Program-made: the position numbers and the translations under genes
Assembly: GCF_964355755.1 (NCBI RefSeq)
Contig: NC_092670.1
Span: 24,851,795-24,915,794, forward strand
Length of the DNA stretch: 64,000 nt
From: Antedon mediterranea
Lineage: Eukaryota > Echinodermata > Crinoidea > Comatulida > Antedonidae
Direction: 5' to 3'
Notes under the pieces: generated by a model
Databases searched by the model: none
Told to the model about the DNA's origin: nothing
Seen by the model: the letters and a program-made list of their open reading frames with translations, nothing else
Shown here: piece by piece, positions 12,557 through 25,000 of the stretch
How the letters are laid out: each line of letters opens with the position of its first letter
Numbering within the stretch: position 1 is the first letter of the stretch

Positions 12557-14430
12557 ATAAGCGGTTCTTGATAAAGTAGACAATATTCTAGTCACTAATT
12601 TGCTGAATGGCATACGTCACAGTGATGATATACAGTAAAAATGGCAAAATAAATGGAGACTCTGATATCTTTTCCATTAGTAAAGTTCAATGTTAGTATT
12701 ACATTTTAGAAAACTCTCTAAGATGATATTAACAGATTTGTGCATACGAACGAAATCAAGCTAAAACTTATAGAGGGCGGCTGACATGAAGTTTTCTTTC
12801 ATGATTATTATTTGTTAACTAAAAGCTAAAATATTCAAAGAAAAAGAAGTAATTCACGCAATTGCAAAATACCTAGTTATAGGTGTTCGGGTTGCAACAG
12901 AGCGGACACAAGATTTTGCTTGTGGTCACACCCATTCAAAACGTCAACAGTAAAGCATATAAATGATATTTCTATAACGATGGATACAGCAGGTGTATTG
13001 AATAGAGTGGGTTGTACCGAATTAACAAATTTAGAAAATGAACAATTATTTATAGATTTAGAATCCGAAAGGCTAGTGGGATTAGTAATTAAATTGAAAC
13101 TGAGAAATACGTATTGATGTCAAATTTTAAAAACGAACTCGTCTAATTAGAAATATTATCCACTATTATTCATCTATAATCCAGGCATTTAAGATGTATC
13201 GTCCTCGGCATGCTGGCGATTGATTACGGGGGTGGGTCGTCCAATAACACGACTACTAAGCATAGGGTGTCATTTCTTAATTATACCTAATGCCCTAATA
13301 GGATTCTTTGTAAATGAATACAGTTAATTCACATGGGAACGATCTTTGCACTCGATTACGAACATTAATTCAGAAAATAATATGAAATATTCTGACGTTG
13401 ATAAATATCATGGCAGAGCTTTCTTAATGATTGGAATTATCTAACGTACGCTATCTTTAGTGTAATTGTTAATCTAAAAAATCGGTAATTCATAATTATT
13501 ATCGACGATAAGTTGGAAAGAAGCAGATCCTATTAAATAGTGACGTCGCAAACATAAATTAATTTCACAAATTTCGGTGTTAGCCTCATAGATTAAATGA
13601 TTCCCCTACCTAATTAGCAATAGTACTGTTTACTTATAGCTTTGGTACGATTTTACATAATTCGTTGCCTTTATATTATTGAGATACAGAATTTAGATAC
13701 ACGTAACACAATCACCAGAACTATCGCTTGTGATTGGGCACCTTAATTGGGTTGAACCACAAATGTTTTCTTTGTACGTGCGCCCTGGGAGTCGAGCTTT
13801 CTTGTCATACTTAAATCATTATTGTAGTAATGACTACTAAATAATGAATTACATCAACAACATGTAAATTTACCATTTATTCGTCATATAAATTCAGGTA
13901 CGTGATCGAAAAAAAGTCTATTAACAAAAGGTGTAATGTTTGGCCCATCGTTGGATATATTTTAAGAATATTATGACTGCTAATTATTTTGAATTTTATT
14001 AAAAGTTACCAATTCAAAATATAGAAAGGTGCCGGGTGAAAAGGGTGCCTGGTGAAAAAGCTGCCTTTAAAAAGTTCCCTGATCACGAAAGCTCAATATT
14101 CAATTCCTAAAAATTAACCTGATGTCTCACCTTGTCAAAATTACTCTACTGCAGTTACTGCTGTAGCAACATTTGTATACTGCAATAATAACACATATTG
14201 TTTTTCAATGTAGATGTTTATGAGCAAGTCACTGAAATAAACAGTGTGTATGATTATCAAGAAAAAGTTTGCTAAACAATTTGATACACAGGGTAAAAAG
14301 TAAATAAGTGGTTACTGCAGTAACTGCAGCACAATAATGTTGAAATGGTCTCCTGCACTTCTTTACATTGCAATACAGTATATTAATTATCATCTATCAT
14401 GTCGCACTTTCTATTCTGCATGCAACGGTA
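12557..14430. other. Intergenic DNA, no gene seen
   Basis: AT-rich sequence. A 65-codon plus-strand frame near 12920-13117 has no recognisable family motif and no visible splice context. Short direct repeats (GGTGCCGGGTGAAAA / GGTGCCTGGTGAAAA) occur near 14028-14060. Confidence 0.35.
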
Positions 14431-15785
14431 TAATCCCATAACAAATCTATCTGTATGTATAATCCTATAACAAATCTATCTGTATGTATAATCCCATAAC
14501 AAATCTAGCTGTATGTATAATCCCATAACAAATCTATCTGTATGTAAAATCGCATAACAAATCTATCTGTATGTAAAATCCCATAACAAATCTACCTGTA
14601 TGTAAAATCCCATAACAAATCTATCTGTATGTATAATCGCATAACAAATCCATCTGTATGTAAAATCGCATAACAAATCTATCTGTATGTAAAATCCTAT
14701 AACAAATCTATCTGTATGTATAATCGCATAACAAATCTATCTGTATGTAAAATCCCATAACAAATCTATCTGTATGTATTATAATCGCATAACAAATCTA
14801 TCTGTATGTAAAATCCCATAACAAATCTATCTGTATGTATAATCGCATAACAAATCTATCTGTATGTATAATCGCATATCAAATCTATCTGTATGTAGAA
14901 TCGCATAACAAATCTATCTGTATGTAAAATCCCATAACAAATCTATCTGTATGTAAAATCGCATAACAAATTTATCTGTATGTAAAATCCCATAACAAAT
15001 ATATCTGTAAGTATAATCCCATAACAAATATATCTGTAAGTATAATCCCATAACAAATCTATCTGTATGTAAAATCCCATAACAAATCTATCTGTATGTA
15101 TAATCCCATAACAAATCTATCTGTAAGTATAATCCCATAACAAATATATCTGTAAGTATAATCCCATAACAAATATATCTGTAAGTATAATCCCATAACA
15201 AATATATCTGTAAGTATAATCCCATAACAAATCTATCTGTATGTAAAATCCCATAACAAATCTATCTGTATGTATAATCCCATAACAAATCTATCTGTAA
15301 GTATAATCCCATAACAAATCTATCTGTATGTATAATCCCATAACAAATCTATCTGTAAGTATAATCCCATAACAAATATATCTGTAAGTATAATCCCATA
15401 ACAAATCTATCTGTAAGTATAATCCCATAACAAATCTATCTGTAAGTATAATCCAATAACAAATATATCTGTAAGTATAATCCCATAACAAATATATCTG
15501 TATGTATAATCCCATAACAAATCTATCTGTAAGTATAATCCCATAACAAATCTATCTGTAAGTATAATCCCATAACAAATATATCTGTAAGTATAATCCA
15601 ATAACAAATCTATCTGTAAAATCCCATAACAAATATATCTGTAAGTATAATCCCATAACAAATATATCTGTATGTATAATCCCATAACAAATCTATCTGT
15701 AAGTATAATCCCATAACAAATATATCTGTATGTATAATCCAATAACAAATCTATCTGTAAAATCCCATAACAAATCTATCTGTAT
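14431..15785. repeat. 29-bp satellite array, about 47 copies
   Basis: Head-to-tail 29-bp units with core CCCATAACAAATCTATCTG. The array is not uniform. The first half is rich in TATGTAAAATCGC/CCC variants, and the second half in TAAGTATAATCCC and AAATATATC variants. A few units are shortened, losing TAAGTAT. Because 29 is not a multiple of 3 and the unit lacks stops in the reverse direction, the minus strand stays open in a 29-residue cycle (15291-15748). There is no sign that this is a protein. Confidence 0.95.
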
Positions 15786-16470
15786 ATTATTGTACATTTA
15801 TAATATTGTAACATTTTTTTAGTAAAAACAATTATTTAAACAACATTTCTAATATATGAACAATGAATGATTACATTCTAATTTTTTTAAATGAAAGTGA
15901 CTATCAGCACAGTGTGTGTAATAAATATTTATCAACCATGCTTTATAGAAAACTTTAAATTACACGCATGATGAATGCGCCGATACCCTATCTGCTTTGA
16001 ACACCAGTATCCAAGTGTTTGTCAACATTTTTCAAACGTTAACTCTTAAAACAAACGCATCATGTAATCAGCTCAAATGCAGTAAAGTGTAATGTCATAG
16101 AGACTAGTAGTAACTATAATAGCTTTATGCTAATGTTTTTAGATTCACTAGAATCTGATCAATATCAATATATTTAAAATCGTTCACATAAAAAAAGACT
16201 TGATCTTTGGTTCAAATTTCTAAACTTTCTTATTAAACAATAGATATTTTGTATTAATATAATAGTATAATTAGAGTAAAACCAATCTCTAGGGTAGGCA
16301 ACTCATTTATGTTGTACCACAGATGTGAGCTAGTGCAAATATCAGTGAATGGACTAGTTTTGATATAGTAAAGTCTACAATTAAATCAAGCCATGATATT
16401 CCTCAGCTCGACACACTTATGTAAGACATTTGAGGCATTGGAGTACTATCGTAACCTAACACTAACTTAG
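15786..16470. other. Intergenic DNA, no gene seen
   Basis: Unique-looking AT-rich sequence between the satellite and the SINE. Nothing could be supported here. Confidence 0.35.
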
Positions 16471-16672
16471 TAGAGTTGTGGCTTGGTGGTCATAATGCTT
16501 GGCTACCAATCCAAGGGTCATGGGTTCAAGTCCTGTCATGTCTACAAAGCACAACTCCACTAATACAGCGAATCTTGTGCATCATTTGTCTTGTGAACAG
16601 GATTGCCACTTTTAAAAAGGATAGTGAATAAATTTTCTTATGACTATTCTTGGCAATTTGCCTAAATATTTA
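16471..16672 (+). mobile_element. tRNA-derived SINE, copy 1
   Basis: The head begins GTAGAGTTGTGGCTTGGTGG (A-box region) and has the B box GGGTTCAAGTCC at tRNA spacing. A body follows that ends near TGGCAATTTGCCTAAA. A second copy of the same arrangement lies on the minus strand at 38380-38640, with the same head, the shared AACTCCAC word and the same GGCAATTTGCCTAAA-like end. This identifies a SINE family and not a single tRNA gene. Confidence 0.72.
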
Positions 16673-16784
16673 AACATAGAAACACATTCCTAAAATGCAG
16701 CACACCCCCTCAATGTGTTTAGAAGTGCAATTTATGGCACAGCTGCAATTTTCAAACAAAAAGGCCTGTTAGGTAATCTCAAAT

Positions 16785-17998
16785 TTACGACTGCGTTGCC
16801 ACATCCTTCGATATCAACCATGTTCTATCCTCTGCGACGTTCTGCGACACTACGAGTATCAATTGCCACGTTTTTAAGTTTACCCCTTCTTTTAAGTAGT
16901 CCAGAAACGCATCAGAGTTGCCGATCTCAACGGGTTTAGACAGTTTAGAATCTAGATTGTAATAAACATTATCGATTTGGCGAAGTGCAATCCAATGTTT
17001 TGGTTTTATTGGTAAGTTGACATAACCTACTTTAATTGGTGATGTTGTATTTACTATAAATCCTATGATGTTTCTCAGGTTTAGTTCATTTGGATTTCTA
17101 TAAGAAATAAAAATTTATTCTCTTTTAAACTGATGAGTAATTTAATCTTTTTTTGAATAAGCAAACACAAAAAACCCAAAAGCAATGAAACAAACATTTA
17201 AGAAAATGGCATGCAATTTATTGGATTTAACAGATTCGAACAATAATGCAAACATGGAAATGACACCATTCACTAAACTCTATATCTATAATATTGTTTA
17301 CAAAAATTATACAGCACATCGTGTCCCCTTAATAGTAGGGTCCGCTGATGGCTTGGCCATTGTGTAAACAAGAGAGGGCTTATACATTATGTGAAAAATG
17401 TATGCTATGAAAACAACAGCTTTAAATGTATGAAGCAAGAAACTTTAGAATTGGGTAAAGAATCTGTTACTCACATATGCGATTCAATCTATAGTATAGG
17501 TAGTCAACTTATTTCACTGTAGCATGATATGGTAATTTTTTTTTAATACATGAGCTAATTTCGAAAACATAGAAAACACAAGATTAAATTGATTACATAC
17601 CTTCTTTTATCCCACCAGACTGCTTCACAATCTTTCCGTTGTAATGCCGCCATGATTACATTGATGTCATAGTTGCCCAAACCTAACATGCTTTTGTGAG
17701 GGTTTGGACGGCTACTCGGAGCCAAGCTGAAAAATAAAATGTATTATGTGAAATTTCAATAAAAATCTTATTCTGGTTCCCTAAAACCTCAATCTTGGAT
17801 TTATACTCTCTTCAGTTGTTGGACAGTGAATTGTTTATCAAGTGCACCAGTAACAGCAGTAACCTACCTTTGGCAAATCTCATCTAGATTCTGCTTTTGA
17901 AATGCTTTTCCATCTTGAAAAACGTTATTTAAGGCATGAAGGGCACACATCTGCCATCGCTGCTTTTCGTGATAAACTGTGCACTTTTCTACAGACAT
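16785..17998 (-). CDS. JOSD1/JOSD2: Josephin-domain deubiquitinase, JOSD1/JOSD2 type (complete, three coding exons)
   Basis: Coding exons on the minus strand are 17868-17998, 17601-17726 and 16785-17097. They join in frame to give 189 aa, against 188 (JOSD2) and 202 (JOSD1) in human. This is a cysteine protease that removes ubiquitin; one Josephin domain fills the protein. The catalytic Cys is C18 in [10 protein letters not shown], the catalytic His is H120 in KPKHWIAL, and the third-residue region is YYNLDSKL (N133/D135). [11 protein letters not shown] (62-72) and AVWWDKRR (79-86) are family signatures. Introns have GT donors and AG acceptors (TTTTTCAG, TTTCTTATAG). The last exon has no useful Met and is recognised only by translating through the splice. 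Start ATG 17998 is chosen because the family begins shortly before TVYHE. A TTTTGTTTTCAG acceptor some 25 bp upstream of the start suggests a separate 5' UTR exon. The sequence does not separate JOSD1 from JOSD2. Confidence 0.93.
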
Positions 17999-18229
17999 TA
18001 TTATTATACTACAGTACAAGTCTGAAAACAAAAATAATGAAATAATGTTCATAATTAATACTACTAGTCTATGGCCTAACTAGGCTCTATCTATTCTAGA
18101 CCTTCTTTCTTTATTATTAGGTTAGGAGAGGCCCTCTGCTGTTAAGAAAGGTTGGTGTGAAACAGCATTACTGTAGTTAAGTAGCATGCACCAGGCTAGG
18201 CCCATACATATTATTCTATTAGCCTATAC

Positions 18230-18853
18230 GGTTATCAGACGATCGGGACCACGGACGATCGGGCCCAGACGATCGGGCCCACTTCAAGAAGATCGGGCCC
18301 AAATCGTGAGACTATCGGGCCCACCAAGGGTGAAAGACGATCGGGCCCAGAGACGATCGGGCCCAACAAACAAGACGATCGGGCCCAAAACATTCTCGGG
18401 AAAATAAAAAATAAAATACGCGATACAAACCACACAATAATAACAATCAAAATCAATCACATTTATTCATAAATTGAGAGTATTGGTAAGAAATTCTTAA
18501 AACCAGTTGTGGGAAAATAGGGGAAAATTATGATAAAATCAGAAAAAATATAGTTTATAACTTTTTTAAATTAAAATCTTAAGTATGCAAGAAAAGCACG
18601 TTGAATGAAAAAAAAAAAGCACTAGGAATGAAAAATGATGATTTTATATAACACAAAAGACTATCGGACCCAACGCTAAGACGATCGGGACCAACTGGTA
18701 AGACGATCGGGCCCAACGTGGTTCTGAAAACACTGGACGATCGGGCCCAACTGGTATGACGATCGGGCCCAACGCTGAAGACGATCGGGACCACGTTTTC
18801 TGGGCCCGATCGTCTTGGGCCCGATCGTCCGTGGTCCCGATCGTCTGTTCCCT
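18230..18853. mobile_element. 624-bp TIR element built of GATCGGGCCC repeats, with 8-bp target duplication
   Basis: The ends are inverted repeats of about 50 bp. The left end contains CAGACGATCGGGACCACGG and the right end has its exact reverse complement, followed by further GACGATCGGGCCCA words on both sides. The word recurs about six times in the left part and six in the right part, with an AT-rich centre (about 18390-18655). Just outside the ends the 8-mer GCCTATAC occurs on both sides (18222-18229 and 18854-18861), the size of a hAT-type target duplication. There is no coding capacity, so it would be non-autonomous. The outermost 6 bp of the two ends do not match well. The short open frames here result from the repeats. 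Confidence 0.75.
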
Positions 18854-18861
18854 GCCTATAC

Positions 18862-20089
18862 AGGCCTAGTAGGATTTATTGATTTCCTCTTTATACTGGG
18901 ACCTCTTTCTTCAGTCAATCAAAGACTGTTTTCCCCACCACCATTCTGACAGAAACTAGGCCTAGCCTAGGTAGGTAGGCCTAGCTAGTAGATGAATTTA
19001 GGAAAATAATTATTTTAAAAAGGGGGCCAGGAAATTTGGATTTTCAACATATAAGATATCTAAAGAACGATAAGGGAAATTAAAGGCTTAGCTTTTTCTG
19101 ATTTCAGTGTACCAACCTGTTATATCCCTACCTTGGTACGAATTGACCTGGATTTTCACAGTGTGAACACCTGCACCAACCAATGACAAGCAGCGCTACT
19201 TGGTAGAGGTTAGGCCTATCGGTTAGGCAGCAGGGCACTTGTTTTATTGAAGATTCCAGAAGAGACCTAAGTTTACTTACTGTCAAATAGTAAACTCTTA
19301 CTTTATACTTTTATTCTAAATCAGACGAAGCACGCAAAGCACTTGCAGTTATTAATTAAAGCCTAAATAGCTAGGCCTCCCTCCTTTTAGTTCATGTTGG
19401 AATAATAGAAACAAACGCTACAAACGATAGAGGGCGCGACACAATGAAAAGTATGATGTGCCCCGTTTATTGTCTAAGCATTGTGTAACGTCGCGTACAG
19501 CTCAGAATGATACATCTATAAATTATGCTTAATTCTGGATTGAAGATTCCAGAAGAGACCTTTTCTTTCACTACAAACATGTGTATGTGAATTTGGTGCA
19601 ATGGTTATGAAACCAGCCTTTCAACTAACAATAGTTTCAGTTGACTAACATTCAATAGAACAGCAACGCCAAAAACAAATGGGTGAATTTAAAAAGAAAT
19701 AGGTTTTTTATAACTACTCGTATATGTACATTAAATCAAATTATTTTTTAAAATTACAAATCACAAATTATAACTCAATTGCCTCTTGTACAAAAGGTTT
19801 TGGACAAGTAGTTCTCGAGAAAATTCAATTTCAGTTTATTTGTTACTTTAAGACTGCTCGTCGGCTTTTGAAAATTCTCTCTAATTTATATGCAATAAAT
19901 TTTTGAGTAATCCTGCTAACAAACAGACACACACGCGATCGACTACATATCAGCCTAAATAGCTAGGTCTTCCCTCTTCAATAATTCTTGTGTTGGGAAA
20001 TTAAAATGTTGGAATGTTGCCCCAGGGCCATATATATATGGCTGCCCAACACGATTATTAAACAAGATTTGCTACCAACAAAATCAGAC
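18862..20089. other. Region upstream of the Josephin gene; no coding sequence
   Basis: This stretch probably holds the promoter and 5' UTR of the Josephin gene, though no exon can be fixed. The 22-mer beginning ATTGAAGATTCCAGAAGAGA occurs twice (19246-19267 and 19539-19560). The words CCTAAATAGCTAGG and TCTTCCCTC-like neighbours also recur (around 19362 and 19953), which points to an old local duplication. Confidence 0.35.
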
Positions 20090-22098
20090 ATATTCAAAAG
20101 TATATTTCTTTGTTTATTCATTATCAAAAATTGCAACAATTGTTCGTGTTTTATACAAATATGATATAAAATACTTCTCTACCATTCATGAGCGGTTTAA
20201 ATAATTCTTACAATAACACAATACATTTACTTATCATCAAGCAAACATAAATATATTTTAAAACATGAATTTAAAAACAAAATGTTTCACCCATGTAAAA
20301 ATAAAAGTAATGCTCAATAGGAGCGTTTGGGTTTGCAACAACCTACGACCAACAGTTTTCTGATCCAATTTCGTAGATTTTAGGTTCAGGTATGACCTGT
20401 GCACTGGATGATGTTACATGATATCATTACAGTAGGCCTATAACACATACAGGTATGTTACATGATATCATTACAGTAGGCCTATAACACATACAGGTAT
20501 GTTACATGATATCATTACAGTAGGCCTATAACACATACAGGTATGTTACATGATATCATTACAGTAGGCCTATAAATATTTTTATATATAAAAACAAACA
20601 TAGAAAAAAAGTGTGCAAAAACAGATTTTCTCATCAACAATTTGCAATATTTTTGTTGTTCCACCCAACCCCCAACCCCAACTTACTTTCAAAGAAACAT
20701 ATTTATAAACTCTTCTTAATATGAAATGCTAACATACAACTTAAAAACAATTAACTGAAGATTGGACATAAAAACACAATATCTGAACATAATATTTTAC
20801 TGGTGTTTAAGACTTAATGTTCTAATAACATTTTACTGTAACAGTTTTTGAAGGCAACCTGCCTATCAGCAAGTTCAACTTACAATGCATAAATAAAACT
20901 GAATCTTATTCAATTTAATATACACTCTTTGGTACATAACAGCAAAAAAAAAATGAAAATATCAAAAAAGCATTTATACAACGTAATTAGTATTTTTCTA
21001 TAATTATTTGCTTTATAATTTCAATTTTTAACTCTTGTAAAAATGTGCTAATGAGGCAATTATATTTATAATTCTGATAAAAAAGACAAGAACTCAGCAT
21101 TTACTTCTATGGTGGCAACCAGCACCAAACAAACTACATACATATGTTGGATTTTTTACTTCTTTTTTTTTACTGAATTTTGAAAACAATTGAACACACT
21201 TATGTTTATGTTTTGCCGACAACCTGTCGATTTCTCCATCTCAATCATATTTAGATCTGATGATATTAAACATTGGTTTGAAAAAAGTCGACAGGTTGTT
21301 GATAAAATAGTTTCTAGCCAGTAATTTGGTTTATAATGGTACAAATTTTGGCACACATGGCGTGTCATACATATCCTTGAATTGGACAAAACATGATGAT
21401 CTGCTGGTAGTAAAAACAATAACTAGAAACTTGGGGCAAACCTATTTATGAAACAACATAAATCAATATAAGTATGTTAAACTGATTCAACAAAAGCAAA
21501 AATCACACATAATATTTATTGGAATCAGATGAATTCAATATAAACTACATATATTATAATTGACTACCTTATTTAATACCTGAACGTGTACTTAGGTACC
21601 CATATTATTGTTATGCAAGGTTTTGGACAAATCTATGTTTCAACTGACAAATTAACATTAATAAGATATTCAGTATTATATCTAATTTTTCATTTTTATT
21701 TGCATTGCATATCAAAACAATAATTATTCACTTTTCAAATTTAACATGGTATGTATTTTAGCAGTTTAAAAAAATAATGTTTTATCATTTTACGATTGAA
21801 TACAATGTCACAATTTGACCAGAAAAAATGACTTCTCTAATGACTTGCATAGTACAAAAGGTTCTATTATTCCAACCATGGTGCTTTTGTCAAATATTTC
21901 TAGCTAATCTATTCTACTTTATCAACTTGATGATTACGCTTTGTCAGATTTCTATGATAATATTATGAACAATACTAAATTTGTGTATTGCAGTTACTGC
22001 AGAACATTTAGTGATAATTGCAGTAATGAAAATAGATTACTGCAGCAAAACAATGAAAAAGATGAACCGCTCAACTACAATTTCTTCAATAACCAGTG
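20090..22098 (-). other. Probable 3' UTR and downstream region of the Sidekick gene
   Basis: Lies directly after the Sidekick stop codon on the minus strand. Several minus-strand AATAAA signals exist, for example the complement of TTTATT near 20114 and near 21515, but which one is used cannot be told. A 12-bp perfect inverted repeat (ACAACCTGTCGA at 21219-21230 with TCGACAGGTTGT at 21288-21299) could form a hairpin in the transcript. Open frames here have no recognisable motif. Confidence 0.45.
20413..20574. repeat. 44-bp tandem repeat, four units
   Basis: Nearly identical 44-bp units with core GTTACATGATATCATTACAG followed by TAGGCCTATAACACATACAG. The fourth unit is cut short. The near-identity suggests a recent expansion. 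Each unit contains the palindromes ATGATATCAT and TAGGCCTA. Confidence 0.93.
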
Positions 22099-25000
22099 CT
22101 ATACAAACGAAGAGAAGCCGTGAAGGGGTTGCCGTGAGCCTGGCTGCATGCCAGGAACACCATTTAAAATTATACTGCCATTGGCCAGAGCCATGTCCGG
22201 CTCACTGTCGGTGTAACTGTACGCGGCCGCTGCTCCACCACCGTGGTACCTCTTCCATGTTGTTGTGGACGGATCTTTTGCGTAGTGATTTATAAATGTA
22301 TGGTGATGATCAGGTACGCGTACTTCGCTGCCTATATCACTGTCGCTTGCCTGTAAAATAAATGCATCAGTATGTCATTGTATATTCTACAAGTTACTTT
22401 GCTGTTTAGTGTTTTGCTTGAGTTAATTCCAAGTAAACAAAGAAGTATTATAAAAAGCGCATGGAAAGTTTTACAGTAAATCAACAACTCAAAAACTATC
22501 AACTTGTTTGTACACCAATACAAAAAGCTAAATAGAATAACCAAATATTGATAGAATGTACAAAATGTCTGATATGCACATCAATTGTATTGTGTTGCCT
22601 AGCACACCATTAAGTATTCATGAAACAAAAAAATGATGAACAAGTATTAAAATTGTGCTATGTTATACACCAGATTACTGCAGCAATTATTAATACTTGT
22701 GTAACTAACAATGAAAGCTAATGTATGTACTGCAGTAAAGTGAATTGGTGTAGTTTCTCACTGAATAAAAATATTTGTGCATTCATGGAGTGTGTTTACT
22801 ATTTCACTACCTATGACAGATGAACTGATTATAGCATTATGACAATGTATGATTGTTAGAACTGCAAAGCACTATAAACAACGGTACTAACCTGTCCATA
22901 TATGGACATGAACTATATTTTGATATGAACTAAGGCAGTGGAATGTACAGTACACCAATTATATAAACTATTGTTAACAACAAGAAGAAGACTTTGTAGC
23001 ATCATGTGAGTTTGTATAAAGCAAATTTGTAAGCGTATCGTAAGTATCTATTTCAAATACCATTCAATAAACATTAACAAAATACAATGAAATAAAGAAA
23101 GGTTAAAGAAAGTAGGAAGAATTTTGTTGAACAAAATATTGCCCAAAATATCTTTCTTATTAGTAAAACAAAATGTAAAAATAAATATAATTAAAATTTC
23201 TTGTTATCAAATGAAGAAAATAAGACGATATTAAAGTTTCAAATAAAACCATAGGAAGGTTGGGTGGAATTATTATTTTAAAAATTGTAAAAGAAAGTGG
23301 AATAAATGGAAATTTGTTTTCCATAAATTTACAGATTTGATTTGATATTGTATAAATTTTACAATGTTTTTGTTTTCTTTAATATGGACAAATATAGTAA
23401 ACTTTATGCAAGAAGAATGCATCCTTTGGGCCAACCTCTATTGAAATGACACCAGTGTTAAGAAGTCGCTTTTTTGAGTCTCAAAAGTTTCTTTCATAGA
23501 TGCTCTACTCTACTTTTATCATTATCAAAAGGGCAGCTTTAACAAAAATATTAATTCAATTGACTTTTCATAATTTATATATTTGTTAATTATCATTAGT
23601 TGTTATTTTATTTGTTAATATTAAGTACAAATTCAAATACAAGCTTTCTTCACAATTATTCTTTACATAAAACAAAAGCTAAAATACTTCAAAATTTGTT
23701 GTAAAACATTTTTAACATTTACCATAGTATAAACCGAAGACCTCTGGTGAATAGCGGAAACAAAAATGGGAAAAAAAAATGTATACTTTTATTGCAGCAA
23801 TAACATGCAAAGTGTTTGCATTTGAGTTATCTATTATTATACAAGCATTTTGGTCCAGTTAATAAATAATCTTGGATCTAAACTGCACTAAAACCAGAAG
23901 GGCCAGTGACCGATGACCAGTTGGTGGTCAACCAGAATACCGATTGACTGTACCTTCCTTCCCAAGCCAAATTTCTTTCATTTAAGCAGACTCTATTCTT
24001 GGTTTTTGGCAAGATATAGAGAGCCTAAGATGACATTAAAATGGCATACCCATGGATGAATATTTAACTCGTAAAAGTGGAATTTTTTAGTGTTTCTCAA
24101 ACTGGCACTTTCAGGATTTAATTTCTTGAAAAGTGGAAAAATCTATTTTTGTTTTTTTACATACTATTGATGATCCTAAAATATTTATTAGCATCTAATA
24201 AAAAATGGTATTAAAAAATGGCAAAAATTAAAAAAAAACTAATCTAACGATTTTCATTCAAAGCTTAGGTTGATTAACCAAGTATTTATTGTAAGGCTGG
24301 AGTCAAATCTTCACAGGCCTTGCAAATTAAAAGCTCATTAAAAGAATTCTATAATAATCACTAATAGTCCATGAATGTAAATGAAATTAGAAAAAAAAAA
24401 TTAAAACCAAATAAATGAACTTGAATCACCCAATTAGAATCTAATAAAGAATGCAAAGCGGTCGTTGGTTGAAGTGAGATCACTTGCCTTTTAGTTCACT
24501 TACTAAATCATATAAAAGTGGACAGCTCTTGTTGTAAAATAGTCTTGAAAAAGAGCACACGTAAAATGATTCATTAGTACAGAATTTATTTTTAATCAAT
24601 TTTTTATTTAGAACCATTTCCAATATTTAAAAACATTTTCATAATTTTCCATTTTTATTGTTTATATTTGTAATTTGTAAGTGTTAACTGGACTTCAAGG
24701 AAGAACAATGTACAAATATTGAATGAATATCCAGAATAAAGAAAGATTTCTATCTATCTATCTATCAGAACACTTGATTTGTGCAAATTAGCGAGAATTT
24801 ATGACATTTGGAATTGAATTTAAAACATTTCTATATTTTAAAACTAAACATACAGTAGAAAACGACAACTTGGTCACTTGGCAGGTTAAATTTGCCACAA
24901 TAAATTAAGATAAAATCTATAGTTCAACTGTTTTGCATACTTTATTCAGATTAAAGCCCAATAATTTTGTTTAGTATATTAATTAGAATCAAGTATACCA

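Noticed and set aside
12920-13117. 65-codon plus-strand open frame
   Set aside because: It has no recognisable motif, no splice context and ordinary AT-rich composition.
15291-15748. Minus-strand open frames with a 29-residue repeat
   Set aside because: They arise because the satellite unit has no stop in that direction; there is no start context, splice site or protein family.
14431-15785. Regular 29-bp direct repeats, as in a CRISPR array
   Set aside because: There are no unique spacers between units; they are head-to-tail satellite repeats in a eukaryotic context.
16715-16939. Plus-strand 74-codon open frame
   Set aside because: It is antisense to the last Josephin exon, whose minus-strand translation matches the family clearly.
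21981-22295. Plus-strand 104-codon open frame
   Set aside because: It is the antisense shadow of the last Sidekick exon.
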